Shown here one piece after another: positions 43,418-53,450 of a stretch of DNA of 64,000 nt (position 1 is the stretch's first letter; every line of letters starts with the position of its first letter). A program made the position numbers and the translations under genes. The notes below the pieces were generated by a model. That model had not been told where the DNA came from. It saw nothing but the letters and a program-made list of their open reading frames with translations, and did not search any database. Source of the stretch: Pusillimonas sp. UBA3987 (GTDB taxonomy: Bacteria; Pseudomonadota; Gammaproteobacteria; Burkholderiales; Burkholderiaceae_B); NCBI GenBank assembly GCA_002384935.1, contig DGCD01000020.1:182238-246237 (forward strand), given 5' to 3'.

Positions 43418-44437
43418 ATGCAAATTGGTATAATCGGACTTGGCAAAATGGGTGCCAACATAACGCGGCGCCTGCTCCAGAACAACCAACAATGTGTGGT
43501 GTACGACATGCTGCCACAGGCGGTGCAGGCGCTGCTACGGGATAAGGCCGTTGGCGCTGCTTCGCTCGCGGAAATGGTGAGCAAGCTGGACAAGCCGCGT
43601 ACGATCTGGATGATGATTCCGCAGGCGCATGTTGAGCAGTTGCTTATCGACATTCTGCCGCTTCTCGAGCCCGGTGATATCCTCATTGACGGTGGCAACT
43701 CCAATTATATGGATGACATCCGCCGGGCCAAGATGCTTGCAGCAAAGCAAATCAGCTATGTTGATGTCGGCACAAGCGGTGGCGTGATGGGCCTGGAACG
43801 TGGCTATTGCCTGATGATTGGTGGCCCGGATGAGACGGTGAAATATCTTGAGCCGATATTCAGGACGCTGGCGCCAGGAATTGGCGATATTTCCCTCACA
43901 CCCGGGCGCAGCAAAATCGACGGCACCGCCGAACAAGGCTATCTGCACTGCGGCCCGAGCGGTGCCGGACATTTCGTCAAAATGGTACACAATGGCATCG
44001 AATATGGTCTGATGGCCGCTTATGCCGAGGGTATGAACATCCTCAGTCATGCGAATCAGGGCAATGCAGAGCCGTCGCACGACGCTGAACCCACTGCGTT
44101 GCCCAACCCAGAAGCGTTCCAATTCGATTTCAATCTGCGCGATATTGCCGAGGTCTGGCGCCGCGGTAGCGTTATCTCCTCATGTTTATTGGATTTAACT
44201 GCCTGTGCCTTGACTCGGGATCCAACCCTGGCGGCATTTGGCGGCCGGGTATCAGATTCTGGTGAAGGTCGGTGGACGATAAAAGCAGCCATTGATGAGG
44301 GCGTTCCCACGCCCGTGCTCAGTGCGGCGCTTTATTCGCGATTCAACTCGCGTGGGAAGGCAGCGTTTGCCGACAAGCTTTTGTCTGCCATGCGTTTGGA
44401 GTTTGGTGGGCACGTAGAAAAACCAACCGACATATAA
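43418..44437 (+). CDS. gnd: 6-phosphogluconate dehydrogenase (short, decarboxylating)
   Basis: A 339-residue member of the shorter 6PGDH group (about 300-340 aa; GndA/YqeC-like), not the 468-residue E. coli form. The Rossmann motif is IGIIGLGKMGANITRRLL, the substrate-binding loop DGGNSNYMDDIRRAKML, then DVGTSGGVMGLERGYCLMIG and the catalytic GPSGAGHFVKMVHNGIEYGL. Short forms often prefer NAD, so the coenzyme may be NAD rather than NADP (family knowledge). The ATG at 43418 gives the family N-terminus; the frame opens at 43262. It is convergent with the glucan synthase, 7 bp apart. Confidence 0.93.
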   Translation: MQIGIIGLGKMGANITRRLLQNNQQCVVYDMLPQAVQALLRDKAVGAASLAEMVSKLDKPRTIWMMIPQAHVEQLLIDILPLLEPGDILIDGGNSNYMDDIRRAKMLAAKQISYVDVGTSGGVMGLERGYCLMIGGPDETVKYLEPIFRTLAPGIGDISLTPGRSKIDGTAEQGYLHCGPSGAGHFVKMVHNGIEYGLMAAYAEGMNILSHANQGNAEPSHDAEPTALPNPEAFQFDFNLRDIAEVWRRGSVISSCLLDLTACALTRDPTLAAFGGRVSDSGEGRWTIKAAIDEGVPTPVLSAALYSRFNSRGKAAFADKLLSAMRLEFGGHVEKPTDI

Positions 44438-44444
44438 ACTACCC

Positions 44445-47400
44445 TTAACCCAGATCCACCTCTACAAAATGCTCCTGGCGGTCGTCGATCAGGGGGACGC
44501 GCAGGTCGGAGTACGCTGTGCCGTCCAATGTTACACGAGTTACCTGCTGACCCATTAATGCGCCCACACGCCTGACGGTGATGTGATAAAAAGTGCCACG
44601 AACGCGGTAATGGATTTTATAGCTATTCCATTGAGCCGGCATACAGGGTGCAATGCGCAAATGATCCATTTCCAACTGAAGCCCAAGCAAAGTTTCCACG
44701 CTAAGCCGATACATCCAACCCGCCGCACCGGTATACCAGGTCCAACCACCTCGACCCGTGTGCGGCGGCGCGCCATAAATGTCAGCGCACATGACATAGG
44801 GTTCGACCCGGTAATGTTCCATGGATTCACGCGTGCTGGCATGATTCACGGGATTCAACATGCCGAATAACTCCCATGCCCTTTCGGCGTCGCCCATCAT
44901 GGCGAACGCCATTGCAGACCAGATCGCAGCGTGAGTGTATTGGCCGCCGTTCTCTCGCACCCCGGGAATGTAACCCTTGATATAGCCCGGCTCCAGCGCT
45001 GATTTATCAAAAGGTGGGTCGAGCAGCCGGATGATTTGCTGATCGCGCTGCACCAGGCGGTGGTCTACCGCCATCATTGCCTGACGAGCCCGCAGCGTAT
45101 CGCCGCCTTTGGAAATGACCGCCCAGCTTTGGCTGAGTGAATCAATCTGGCATTCATCGTTACTGCTCGAACCCAAGGGGGTGCCATCGTCGAAGTAGGC
45201 GCGTCGATACCAGGCGCCATCCCAGGCGTGGGTCTCGATATTATCGCGCAGTTGGCTCGCCTCGGTTGTGCATAAGCTCGCAAAGTCTTGGTCATCGCGA
45301 TCGCGTGCCAGGCGGGCAAACAGCTCAAGATTTTCAACCAGGAACCAGGCCAGCCAAACGCTCTCGCCGCGGCCCTCCTTGCCGACCAGATTCATGCCGT
45401 CGTTCCAGTCACCGCAACCCATCAGCGGCAAGCGATGAACGCCGAAACGCAAACCGTGCTTCAAGGCACGCACGCAGTGTTCATACAAACTGGCTGATTC
45501 AGATGAGCGTTGCGGCTGATCGTAATAGGCTTCCTCGTGTGCATACAGTTCGCGCCCTTCCAGAAAATGGATCGTTTCATCAAGTACGCTGTCATCACCA
45601 GTCGTACGCACATAGCGGCAGGTGGCATACGCAAGCCACAAATAGTCATCGGAAAAATGAGTACGTACCCCCTGGCCGTTGGGTGGATGCCACCAATGCT
45701 GCACATCGCCCTTAAGGAACTGTCGCCCGGCATGCACAATCAATTGTTCACGGGCAAGCTGCGGCGTTGCGTGAATCAGCGCCATGGTATCTTGCAGCTG
45801 ATCACGAAATCCGTAGGCGCCACCGGATTGATAGTAGCCACTGCGTCCCCATAACCGGCAGGACAAAGTCTGGTAGACAAGCCAGCCGTTGACCAACACA
45901 TTCAACGCCGGGTCGGGCGTTTCCACAGTGACCGCGCTCAAGGTGTGATTCCAGTAATCATGAACCGTCTGTAGCGCCTGTTGCGCGCCCACCGGCCCTG
46001 AAAATTGCTGAATAAAAGCACTCGCCTCTTCAGCGCTACCGGCAGCTCCAAAAACGAACACGACCTCACGTTCCTGGTCGGAATCCAGGGTGACCCTGGT
46101 TTGAATGGCGGCACACGGATCGAGGCCGGCACCGACTCTGCCTGACAGATGTTTGCGGCGCATTGCTGCAGGACTGGCCAGTGTGCCATTGCGGCCGATG
46201 AATTCGCTGCGATTTCCGCTAACCGATTGCTCGCGCTCACTGACCTGTGCAAACACTACCCGGTTGGCGCATTCACGACCATAGGCATTGTGGGCGAACA
46301 GCGCGCCAGTGTGCGGATCAATTTCCGTAATGATATGCATCAGGTTACTGTGCCGCCATTCGCCCAGCACCAGTTCCCAGTAACCCGTCAGAGACAGACT
46401 ACGCGTACGCTTGGATTGGTTGCGCAGCTTAACCACCAGGAACTTTACCGGTGCGTCCATCGCGACGTAGGTCATCATTTCGGAAGCGATCCCGGACTCA
46501 ATGTGCTCAAACACACTGTAGCCAAAGCCGTGTCGGCACACGTATCCCGTATCTCCCTGCGCCGGCAGCGGCGTTGGTGACCAATACGTACCGGTTTCTT
46601 CATCACGGATGTAGAGCGCTTCCCCGCTGCTGTCAGACAATGGATCGTTATACCAGGGAGTGAGGCGGAATTCGTGGGCATTTTCGACCCAGGTATAGGC
46701 GCTGCCACTTTCACTGACGACGGTGCCGATATGCGGACTGGCAATCACATTGGCCCAAGGCGCCGGCGTGGTTTGTCCCGGTTCAAGGGTGATAACGTAT
46801 TCACGCCCATCCGGGGAGAATCCACCCAGCCCATTATCAAAGATTCTCCTGCGCGGTTTCAACGAATAAACCGGCTCAGGATCGGCTTGCTTTTTGGGTT
46901 CCAACTGGTCCGATGTGCGCTCTGGCGAGGCACGCCGTTCCACATATTCAATCAGGGTCTCGGCAGTGTCACTGAACACAATGCGCGATACAGTTTGCAG
47001 CAGCACGCGTTCGTCTTCTGAGAGTTCTTCACCACGACGCACAAAGACACCACCAGGCTTATTGAGTACTTGTGGCTCGGGGCCTGCAGTAATCAGCCCC
47101 ATGATCAAATCCTGCAGCACCGCGCGATAACCAGAAAAATCGTCATTCACAATCACCAAATCGGCAGCCAAACCCTTCATGCGCCAGTATGCATGGGCTC
47201 TTACCACCTGTCTGACCAGCTCGATACGGTTAGCGTCCCTGATAAGGAGCAAGACGATAGGCACATCACCCGAAATGGCGAAACGCCATAATCCGGATTG
47301 TCCCAATTGATTGCGGGAAATAATATTGGACGGCGCGCGACGCAGGTCATTGCTGTAGATAACAGAGTTGGCCAGGCGGCCAAAAAGCTGCGCATCCGCT

Positions 47401-50400
47401 TCAGTTGCGTTAAGATGGCGCAGCACCTCCTGGCTCTGGAACCAGGCCAGTTCGAAGGCGCGCTCAACGAAGTGACGATCACAGTATTTATCCAGCAGGG
47501 TCAACACGGCCTCGCGTGTACCGGCAACACCGGAAATAATTTGCACGTCAGTAGACTCATCCGGCAACAAGGTCACGGTGTTGCGAATCGCCACAATAGG
47601 ATCTAGCACTGATCCTTGCGAATTCGACAACAAGGGAGAACTACCTTCGTTATCCAGCATAACTGGATTAGCCGCCGTACGGCCTCGCCCAATAAAGCGG
47701 GCGCGGTCAGTTTCATAGCTGGGTTCGTCGGCCACTGCGCCCGGTGTCGCCAGCAGATGAAACATCCAGAGCTCCTGCTCCCCAGGCGTTCGAGGACGCC
47801 GCGTGCAAAGAATGGCGTTTTGGCCAGTCAAAATTTCCGTTTGTACGAACAGATTACTGAACGAGCGATGGGCCAGATCCGCGTTCAGCGGTGCCAATAC
47901 CACTTCGGCATAGCTCGTCACTTCAATATGGCGAGTACGAGTCGACTGGTTGGTAAGCGTAACCCGGCGAATTTCAACGTCATCTTCCGGCGAAACGCAG
48001 ATTTCCGTATGGGCTTCGATCGCATGGTCGCGTCGGCGGTATTCCGCACGTGCCTGCACGAAAATCGCCTCGTAGTAATCGGCACGGCAAAGCGTTGGTT
48101 GATACGCAGTCGACCAGTATTTTCCAGTATCACGGTCCCGCAGATAAATGAAGGTACCCCATCCATCCGACGTAATGTCTTCGCGCCAGCGTGTAATGGC
48201 AAAATCACGCCAGCGGCTATAACTGCCGCCGGCATGATTGGCCATGACATGATAAAGACCGTTCGACAGTAAATGCACTTCAGGCAGTCGCGTGTTGGGG
48301 TCGGTGAACACGCGCATAGACGCGCCAACATCGGCACTGGCGGGTACGCGGCGCGCGCTGACTTCGGCTGCGTGCGGATGCACCGTTCCCACCTTCCTGG
48401 GGATCCGCTCTTGCAGTAGTAATTCAGTGGCCTTTACCAATGGGTCTGACATAAAGCGGCGCTGCATGGGCTGATCGAACAGCACATGTGCAAAAGCCAG
48501 AAAACACATGCCCTGGTGATGAGCCATAAACGTCTGCACGATGGCATGCGACTTGCCTCGAAGCACGCGCGCGGGCGTGTAGTCGATGGCCTCATAGAAC
48601 CCGTAAGCACCCAGTAGCCCCTGCTCTGCCAATACTTGCAAATTGCTGCACGCTTCCCGTGGCATGATAGTCAGTGCCAATGCGCTGGCATAAGGCGCAA
48701 TCACAAGATCGTCACCAAGCCCGCGCTTGAAACCCAGGCCAGGCACACCGAACGCCCGATATTGATAGACTTGATCGACGTCGGTCGCGTTGTAACACGA
48801 TTCCGAGATCCCCCAAGGCACATTACGTTGTCGCCCATATTCGATATGGCGTGCCACGGCCGCTTTATAGGTTTGCCCTAAAAGCGTATTCGCGTAACTC
48901 GGCATCATCAGCTGCGGCATCAGGTATTCGAACATTGAACCGCTCCACGAAATCAGGCTAACGTCTCCACCATGACTCGTTAACAGGCGGCCAAGCGCAA
49001 ACCAATGCTTTTGCGGCACCTGCCCCTGTGCAATGAGCAGGAAACTGGCCAGGCGCGCTTCCGACGCCAGCAGGTCATAACAGGAAGCGTCTCGGCGTCG
49101 TTCGCTCACGTCATAGCCAATGGTCAAAAGGCAACTACCGGCATCGTAAAGAAACCCAAAATCCATTTGCGCCAGAACACTGCAACGATCCATGAGGTCG
49201 TCAATCAGGTTGAGCTGTGCCTGGGCGCCTCCGTTATATGCGCCTGCCAGTGCCATCCGACTGGGTTGTGCACTGCCCTGCCACGACTCAAGCTCCAGAA
49301 ATACGGCTTCTTCGCTTAGCGCGAGATATTGCAGATCGAAAGCCCGAGCCCAATAGAACAATTCGCTCTGAGGGCTGATATCCATTGGCAAGCAACTTAA
49401 TAGCGCCGGCGCTCTATGGTGAATCTGCGCCAGTGCATCAAGCGCTTCGGCCAGCGTCTGAGGCTGACCTTTCTGTATCAGGACGTCCAGCGTGTCCTGC
49501 AAGTCATCCATTTTTTCCACAAGTTCCGGGACCGCAGAAGTGGGCAGGTGTTCTGTTAGAACTTGCAGGGTATCCTGCAAACCCTGCAGGGCGCTTAACG
49601 ACACCACGGGCTTGGTTTTCAACTCAGCCAGGCCCGCCTGCAAAGTCACCAAGGCACCAACCAGGTTGCCACTATCTACCGAAGAGACATATTGCGGGTC
49701 AAGCGGTTGCAGTGTTCGCGTGCTATACCAGTTATAAAAATGACCACGGTAGCGTTCCAGGCGTTCCATTGTGGAGAACGTGTTGCCAATGCGTTGCAAA
49801 CACTCCCCAACCGTAAGATAACCAAAATCAACTGCAGCCAAGTCGGCCAGTAACGCCATACCGATGTTCGTGGGCGAGGTACGCGAGGCGACCGTCTGGG
49901 CAGGATGAGTCTGGACGTTGTCGGGCGGCAGCCAGTTGTCATCCGAATTAACGAAGTCGGCGAAATAGCGCCAGGTTCTGCGGGCCGCTGTCCGCAAAAA
50001 AACTTGCTGCTCATCGCTCAAGCCGGGCGCAGGCGCGGCCAGCAGTCGGCTAATCCACCAGCCAACAGCAGGCGACACGAACCAAAGTAGCAAAATGGGT
50101 CCGGCCAAAAGCCATACCAAAAGTGAACTTCCTGCAATTGCCATGCCTGTGCTTACCACGGCCGCCAGAACAGGTGCCACGCCCATCTCCAGGAAAAAAT
50201 GCATCAATGAGCGGCATGTGTTGCGTCGTGCATAGCCGGACAGTTGCCATAAGATCAGACCACGACGCGTAAACAGCATGCCCACGGCTGATCGCACAAT
50301 GGCATCCAGGCCAATTCGCGTGTCATACGGCAAAAAAGTCAGGCCCAGGAAAGCCAGGGCAAGCGGACGCCCCGCCGATTTACCCGTCAGTTTCAGGTGC

Positions 50401-52982
50401 ACGATCCAGTCGCACCCCGCAGGTCTGCGAATCAACTCACTTAATGTAGACAGCAGCGTAGGCAGGAACAAAACGGCCAAGACCAACCCGGTACACACCC
50501 AGATGGCGCCGGGTGCCCATAGCCACCCCGCTATCAACACGGCAAGCAGCGCGGGCGCCACCAGGCTTCTTCGCATATTGTCAAAAATTTTCCATATCGA
50601 CAGGGCAGACAGCGGATTCGCCTGTCGTTTAGGCTTGGCTCCATTCATCGTCGGCGGCCCAGGCACCCGCGGCAACAGCCAGAAAACGAGTTGCCAATCA
50701 CCACGAATCCAGCGATGGCGACGGCTGGACTCAGCGCTGACACTGGCCGGTTGCTCCTCTATCAGATCGATGTCGGTCACCAGGGCTGAACGTGCGTAGC
50801 CACTTTCCAACAGATCGTGACTCAGAATGAGATTTTCAGGAAAGCGCCCGTCAACGGCCTGTCGGAACACATCAACGTCGTAAATACCCTTGCCAATGAA
50901 CGAGCCTTCTCCAAACATATCCTGGTAGACATCCGACACTTCGCGCGTGTATGGGTCCAGACCCGAATCACCTGCGAATAACTTGGCAAAACGCGATTGT
51001 GCGGCGCTGGTCAGGCTGATGGAAGCTCGCGGCTGCAAAATTGCGTAACCCTCAACGACACGACCCTTTGCAGCGTCGTAGACGGGCCGGTTAAGTGGAT
51101 GCGCCATGTTGCCCACCAACTTGTGGGCCGCGTCGCGTGGCAGTTGCGTATCGGTATCCAGGGTAATAACGTACCGGATCAAAGCAAGAATGGACTGGTC
51201 GCCTACAATGTGCGAAAAAGCCATGAGCGCCTGGCCCCGCAGCAGCGCGTTGAACTGCTCGAGCTTGCCGCGTTTGCGCTCGTAGCCCATCCACACTCGC
51301 TCGAAAGCGTTCCACAGCCGTGGCCGGTGAAAAAGATAAAAAATACAAGGGCGATCGTCTCGGTAGTTCTCGTTGAGCGCTTCGATACCCGCCCGAGCAT
51401 ACTCGATCAGCGCCGCGTCTTGGGGCAGTGTTTCCTCGGGTGCGTCGTGAAAATCCGTTAATAGCGCAAAGAAAAGATTGGGGTCACGATTGCCAAGATA
51501 GCGTATCTCCTGGGCTTCAAGCAGCCGGTCAATATCCTCGCGACTGTTCAATAACGTGGGCACGATCACCATAGTGCGGTGACCTAGCGGAATACCCTCT
51601 GAAAAATCCAACCGAGGCAGTGCCCGTGGAGGCAAAAACAGCATGACCAGTTGGTTGATCACGGCCACTGCCAGGGACGAAGCGCCAATCATGCTTACAA
51701 CGGCAAAAAACCAATACTGCCAGGTGTTGGCCTGCAACCCCACGAATCCATGCAGCAAGGCTGCCGTTATCAGTAGCGTCAATAACAAAATGGGGACAAG
51801 ATACAAAGACAGGCGAACATGCCGGCTGGCCCGCTTTATGTGGGTTTTCATCGACAGACGGCAACCCACCGCCCGTTCCAGGCTCGACCGCCCCTGACCG
51901 ATCAAGTAGTAGCCTACGTGTGCAGCGCGATGGCGCCGTCCCTTTTGCACGGCAGCAGCCTGAGCCATCACAATGGCTTTACGTGCCACGGCCATTTCGC
52001 TGCAGGCACTACCCCGTGTTACGTTTTCAATGGCATTACGGTAGCGATCGCGCGTGGCGAAGTCTTGCAATGCGTAGACACCCGCTGGGTCTTCGCGCAA
52101 GGTTTCCTCAACCATGCTGAGTGACTCAACATGCGTTTTCCAGTCCATCGCGCTAATAAAACGCAGGCTGCGAATACTATTGGCGATAGATATCTGATTC
52201 GCCGCAGTGGTGCGACCCGCCGCCTCCGATAACTTTGTTGCAGTAATACCCTGCTCAATGAGTTTTTGTTCAACCCAGGTTTGCACGAAAGCCATGGCCG
52301 GGCCCTGCGCCTGAAGGCGGTCGTAGAACTCTTCGACAAACGGCGCAGTCAGCGGTACGTCGGCATGGGCAAATTCGGCCAGTAACTGGATCAGCTGCTT
52401 GGGGGCGCTTTCTGCCGCGGCCAGCATGCGGTCGGCCCACGCAATCGCAACGTCGCGTTCGTTGCGCCGTTGTGCAATGCGCACACTGACGCGGCGCAGG
52501 TTTTCCAGCAACGCCAACTGCAGCATGATAGGAAAGGCCCACAGCTCGCCCAGCTTCAAGGAGACAACCGTCTGGTAAGTGGCAATGAACTGGGTCACTT
52601 TGTCGCTGTCGACACGGCCATCCATGTGAGAGATCAACTCCAACGCCAGATCGTAAACACGGGGAAAACCTGCTGAATGGCCCTCAGCCAAACGCGGCAA
52701 CTCACGGCTGTATCCGCGTGGAAGATGCCGACGTGCCAAACTGATCTGCTGCTCAATCAGATAAAAATTGTCGAGCAACCAGGCCTCGGTCGGCACAATG
52801 CGCTGGACCGGGACCTGGGCAGCCGTGACCACATCGTACGCCGCCAGCAACATATGTTCATTATCGGCCAGCCTGGGCAACAGCCTGTCTGGCCCCGGAT
52901 GCGGGTCGATTTTATGCTGCCCTACCAACATAACGGCATGACGCTTAAGTTGCTCAATGCTGAATAGCTCAGCGCGCAACAA
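44445..52982 (-). CDS. ndvB: Cyclic beta-1,2-glucan synthase (NdvB/ChvB)
   Basis: A protein of about 2845 residues, inner-membrane anchored. The N-terminal cytoplasmic part is followed by a GT84 family-2-like glycosyltransferase region with TLDTDTQLPRDAAHKLVG (DxD) and RHRWIRGDWQLVFWLLPRVP, flanked by membrane helices (LVPILLLTLLITAALLHGFV; later AIAGSSLLVWLLAGPILLLW). The C-terminal half is a GH94-type phosphorylase domain: RNVPWGISESCYNATDVDQV, YGFRDQLQDTMALIHATPQL and GCGDWNDGMNLVGKEGRGES with the catalytic Asp. It builds cyclic osmoregulated periplasmic glucans; GH94 controls ring size. The start is uncertain: the only standard start codons are TTG at 52985 and 52982, yet an open frame with family-like residues (FWARTRDEFRQDRD) extends upstream to 53081. 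Confidence 0.93.
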   Translation of the reverse strand: MLRAELFSIEQLKRHAVMLVGQHKIDPHPGPDRLLPRLADNEHMLLAAYDVVTAAQVPVQRIVPTEAWLLDNFYLIEQQISLARRHLPRGYSRELPRLAEGHSAGFPRVYDLALELISHMDGRVDSDKVTQFIATYQTVVSLKLGELWAFPIMLQLALLENLRRVSVRIAQRRNERDVAIAWADRMLAAAESAPKQLIQLLAEFAHADVPLTAPFVEEFYDRLQAQGPAMAFVQTWVEQKLIEQGITATKLSEAAGRTTAANQISIANSIRSLRFISAMDWKTHVESLSMVEETLREDPAGVYALQDFATRDRYRNAIENVTRGSACSEMAVARKAIVMAQAAAVQKGRRHRAAHVGYYLIGQGRSSLERAVGCRLSMKTHIKRASRHVRLSLYLVPILLLTLLITAALLHGFVGLQANTWQYWFFAVVSMIGASSLAVAVINQLVMLFLPPRALPRLDFSEGIPLGHRTMVIVPTLLNSREDIDRLLEAQEIRYLGNRDPNLFFALLTDFHDAPEETLPQDAALIEYARAGIEALNENYRDDRPCIFYLFHRPRLWNAFERVWMGYERKRGKLEQFNALLRGQALMAFSHIVGDQSILALIRYVITLDTDTQLPRDAAHKLVGNMAHPLNRPVYDAAKGRVVEGYAILQPRASISLTSAAQSRFAKLFAGDSGLDPYTREVSDVYQDMFGEGSFIGKGIYDVDVFRQAVDGRFPENLILSHDLLESGYARSALVTDIDLIEEQPASVSAESSRRHRWIRGDWQLVFWLLPRVPGPPTMNGAKPKRQANPLSALSIWKIFDNMRRSLVAPALLAVLIAGWLWAPGAIWVCTGLVLAVLFLPTLLSTLSELIRRPAGCDWIVHLKLTGKSAGRPLALAFLGLTFLPYDTRIGLDAIVRSAVGMLFTRRGLILWQLSGYARRNTCRSLMHFFLEMGVAPVLAAVVSTGMAIAGSSLLVWLLAGPILLLWFVSPAVGWWISRLLAAPAPGLSDEQQVFLRTAARRTWRYFADFVNSDDNWLPPDNVQTHPAQTVASRTSPTNIGMALLADLAAVDFGYLTVGECLQRIGNTFSTMERLERYRGHFYNWYSTRTLQPLDPQYVSSVDSGNLVGALVTLQAGLAELKTKPVVSLSALQGLQDTLQVLTEHLPTSAVPELVEKMDDLQDTLDVLIQKGQPQTLAEALDALAQIHHRAPALLSCLPMDISPQSELFYWARAFDLQYLALSEEAVFLELESWQGSAQPSRMALAGAYNGGAQAQLNLIDDLMDRCSVLAQMDFGFLYDAGSCLLTIGYDVSERRRDASCYDLLASEARLASFLLIAQGQVPQKHWFALGRLLTSHGGDVSLISWSGSMFEYLMPQLMMPSYANTLLGQTYKAAVARHIEYGRQRNVPWGISESCYNATDVDQVYQYRAFGVPGLGFKRGLGDDLVIAPYASALALTIMPREACSNLQVLAEQGLLGAYGFYEAIDYTPARVLRGKSHAIVQTFMAHHQGMCFLAFAHVLFDQPMQRRFMSDPLVKATELLLQERIPRKVGTVHPHAAEVSARRVPASADVGASMRVFTDPNTRLPEVHLLSNGLYHVMANHAGGSYSRWRDFAITRWREDITSDGWGTFIYLRDRDTGKYWSTAYQPTLCRADYYEAIFVQARAEYRRRDHAIEAHTEICVSPEDDVEIRRVTLTNQSTRTRHIEVTSYAEVVLAPLNADLAHRSFSNLFVQTEILTGQNAILCTRRPRTPGEQELWMFHLLATPGAVADEPSYETDRARFIGRGRTAANPVMLDNEGSSPLLSNSQGSVLDPIVAIRNTVTLLPDESTDVQIISGVAGTREAVLTLLDKYCDRHFVERAFELAWFQSQEVLRHLNATEADAQLFGRLANSVIYSNDLRRAPSNIISRNQLGQSGLWRFAISGDVPIVLLLIRDANRIELVRQVVRAHAYWRMKGLAADLVIVNDDFSGYRAVLQDLIMGLITAGPEPQVLNKPGGVFVRRGEELSEDERVLLQTVSRIVFSDTAETLIEYVERRASPERTSDQLEPKKQADPEPVYSLKPRRRIFDNGLGGFSPDGREYVITLEPGQTTPAPWANVIASPHIGTVVSESGSAYTWVENAHEFRLTPWYNDPLSDSSGEALYIRDEETGTYWSPTPLPAQGDTGYVCRHGFGYSVFEHIESGIASEMMTYVAMDAPVKFLVVKLRNQSKRTRSLSLTGYWELVLGEWRHSNLMHIITEIDPHTGALFAHNAYGRECANRVVFAQVSEREQSVSGNRSEFIGRNGTLASPAAMRRKHLSGRVGAGLDPCAAIQTRVTLDSDQEREVVFVFGAAGSAEEASAFIQQFSGPVGAQQALQTVHDYWNHTLSAVTVETPDPALNVLVNGWLVYQTLSCRLWGRSGYYQSGGAYGFRDQLQDTMALIHATPQLAREQLIVHAGRQFLKGDVQHWWHPPNGQGVRTHFSDDYLWLAYATCRYVRTTGDDSVLDETIHFLEGRELYAHEEAYYDQPQRSSESASLYEHCVRALKHGLRFGVHRLPLMGCGDWNDGMNLVGKEGRGESVWLAWFLVENLELFARLARDRDDQDFASLCTTEASQLRDNIETHAWDGAWYRRAYFDDGTPLGSSSNDECQIDSLSQSWAVISKGGDTLRARQAMMAVDHRLVQRDQQIIRLLDPPFDKSALEPGYIKGYIPGVRENGGQYTHAAIWSAMAFAMMGDAERAWELFGMLNPVNHASTRESMEHYRVEPYVMCADIYGAPPHTGRGGWTWYTGAAGWMYRLSVETLLGLQLEMDHLRIAPCMPAQWNSYKIHYRVRGTFYHITVRRVGALMGQQVTRVTLDGTAYSDLRVPLIDDRQEHFVEVDLG

Positions 52983-53450
52983 CTCAGTATCGCGATCCTG
53001 CCGAAACTCATCGCGCGTGCGCGCCCAAAACCTGAACGCTTTGATGGTGATGACGTGCTCCTTGTTAAACCATTTAAACGGTCAGGGCCGCCCTCTCCAG
53101 GAGCTTCTCTTACCAGCGTAGTTGAACAGCCTTAGACTCAGCTTACTCCGGTGTTCAATATATTTATGAGACCGATTTTGTTCTGTACGGTAACGCACAC
53201 TTCATGATTTTCAAGCCAACTACCATGGGGAGACAATCCTCCTTTTAACCGGTAAGGGCCACACAAGGAACGCCAGAACGCACAGGCCACCCAAGCCGGC
53301 AACACCCTGACAGCAGTCGCGCCACTTTGCCCAACACAGTTCACAGGAGCTTAAAGCTCGCCTAATGAGTGAGGTAGTGATATCTTTAGCGCCTGTATTC
53401 ATTTTGGACGGGCTCGCCTGCCGGCAACCCGGTACTGGAAAGGTGACTAA
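52983..53450 (-). promoter_or_regulatory. ndvB leader, and gene-free gap to the CPA2 antiporter gene
   Basis: The ndvB frame stays open upstream to a TGA at 53084-53082. On the minus strand an ideal SD, AAGGAG, lies at 53063-53058, followed 6 nt later by ATC (53051-53049) in the ndvB frame. The first frame residues would be ITIKAFRFWARTRDEF. No ATG, GTG or TTG occurs between the SD and 52985. Further right, a 6-bp dyad TTGAAC/GTTCAA (53122-53158) may be a regulatory site for ndvB. The rest, up to the SD GGAAAGG before 53451, shows no gene. Confidence 0.5.
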
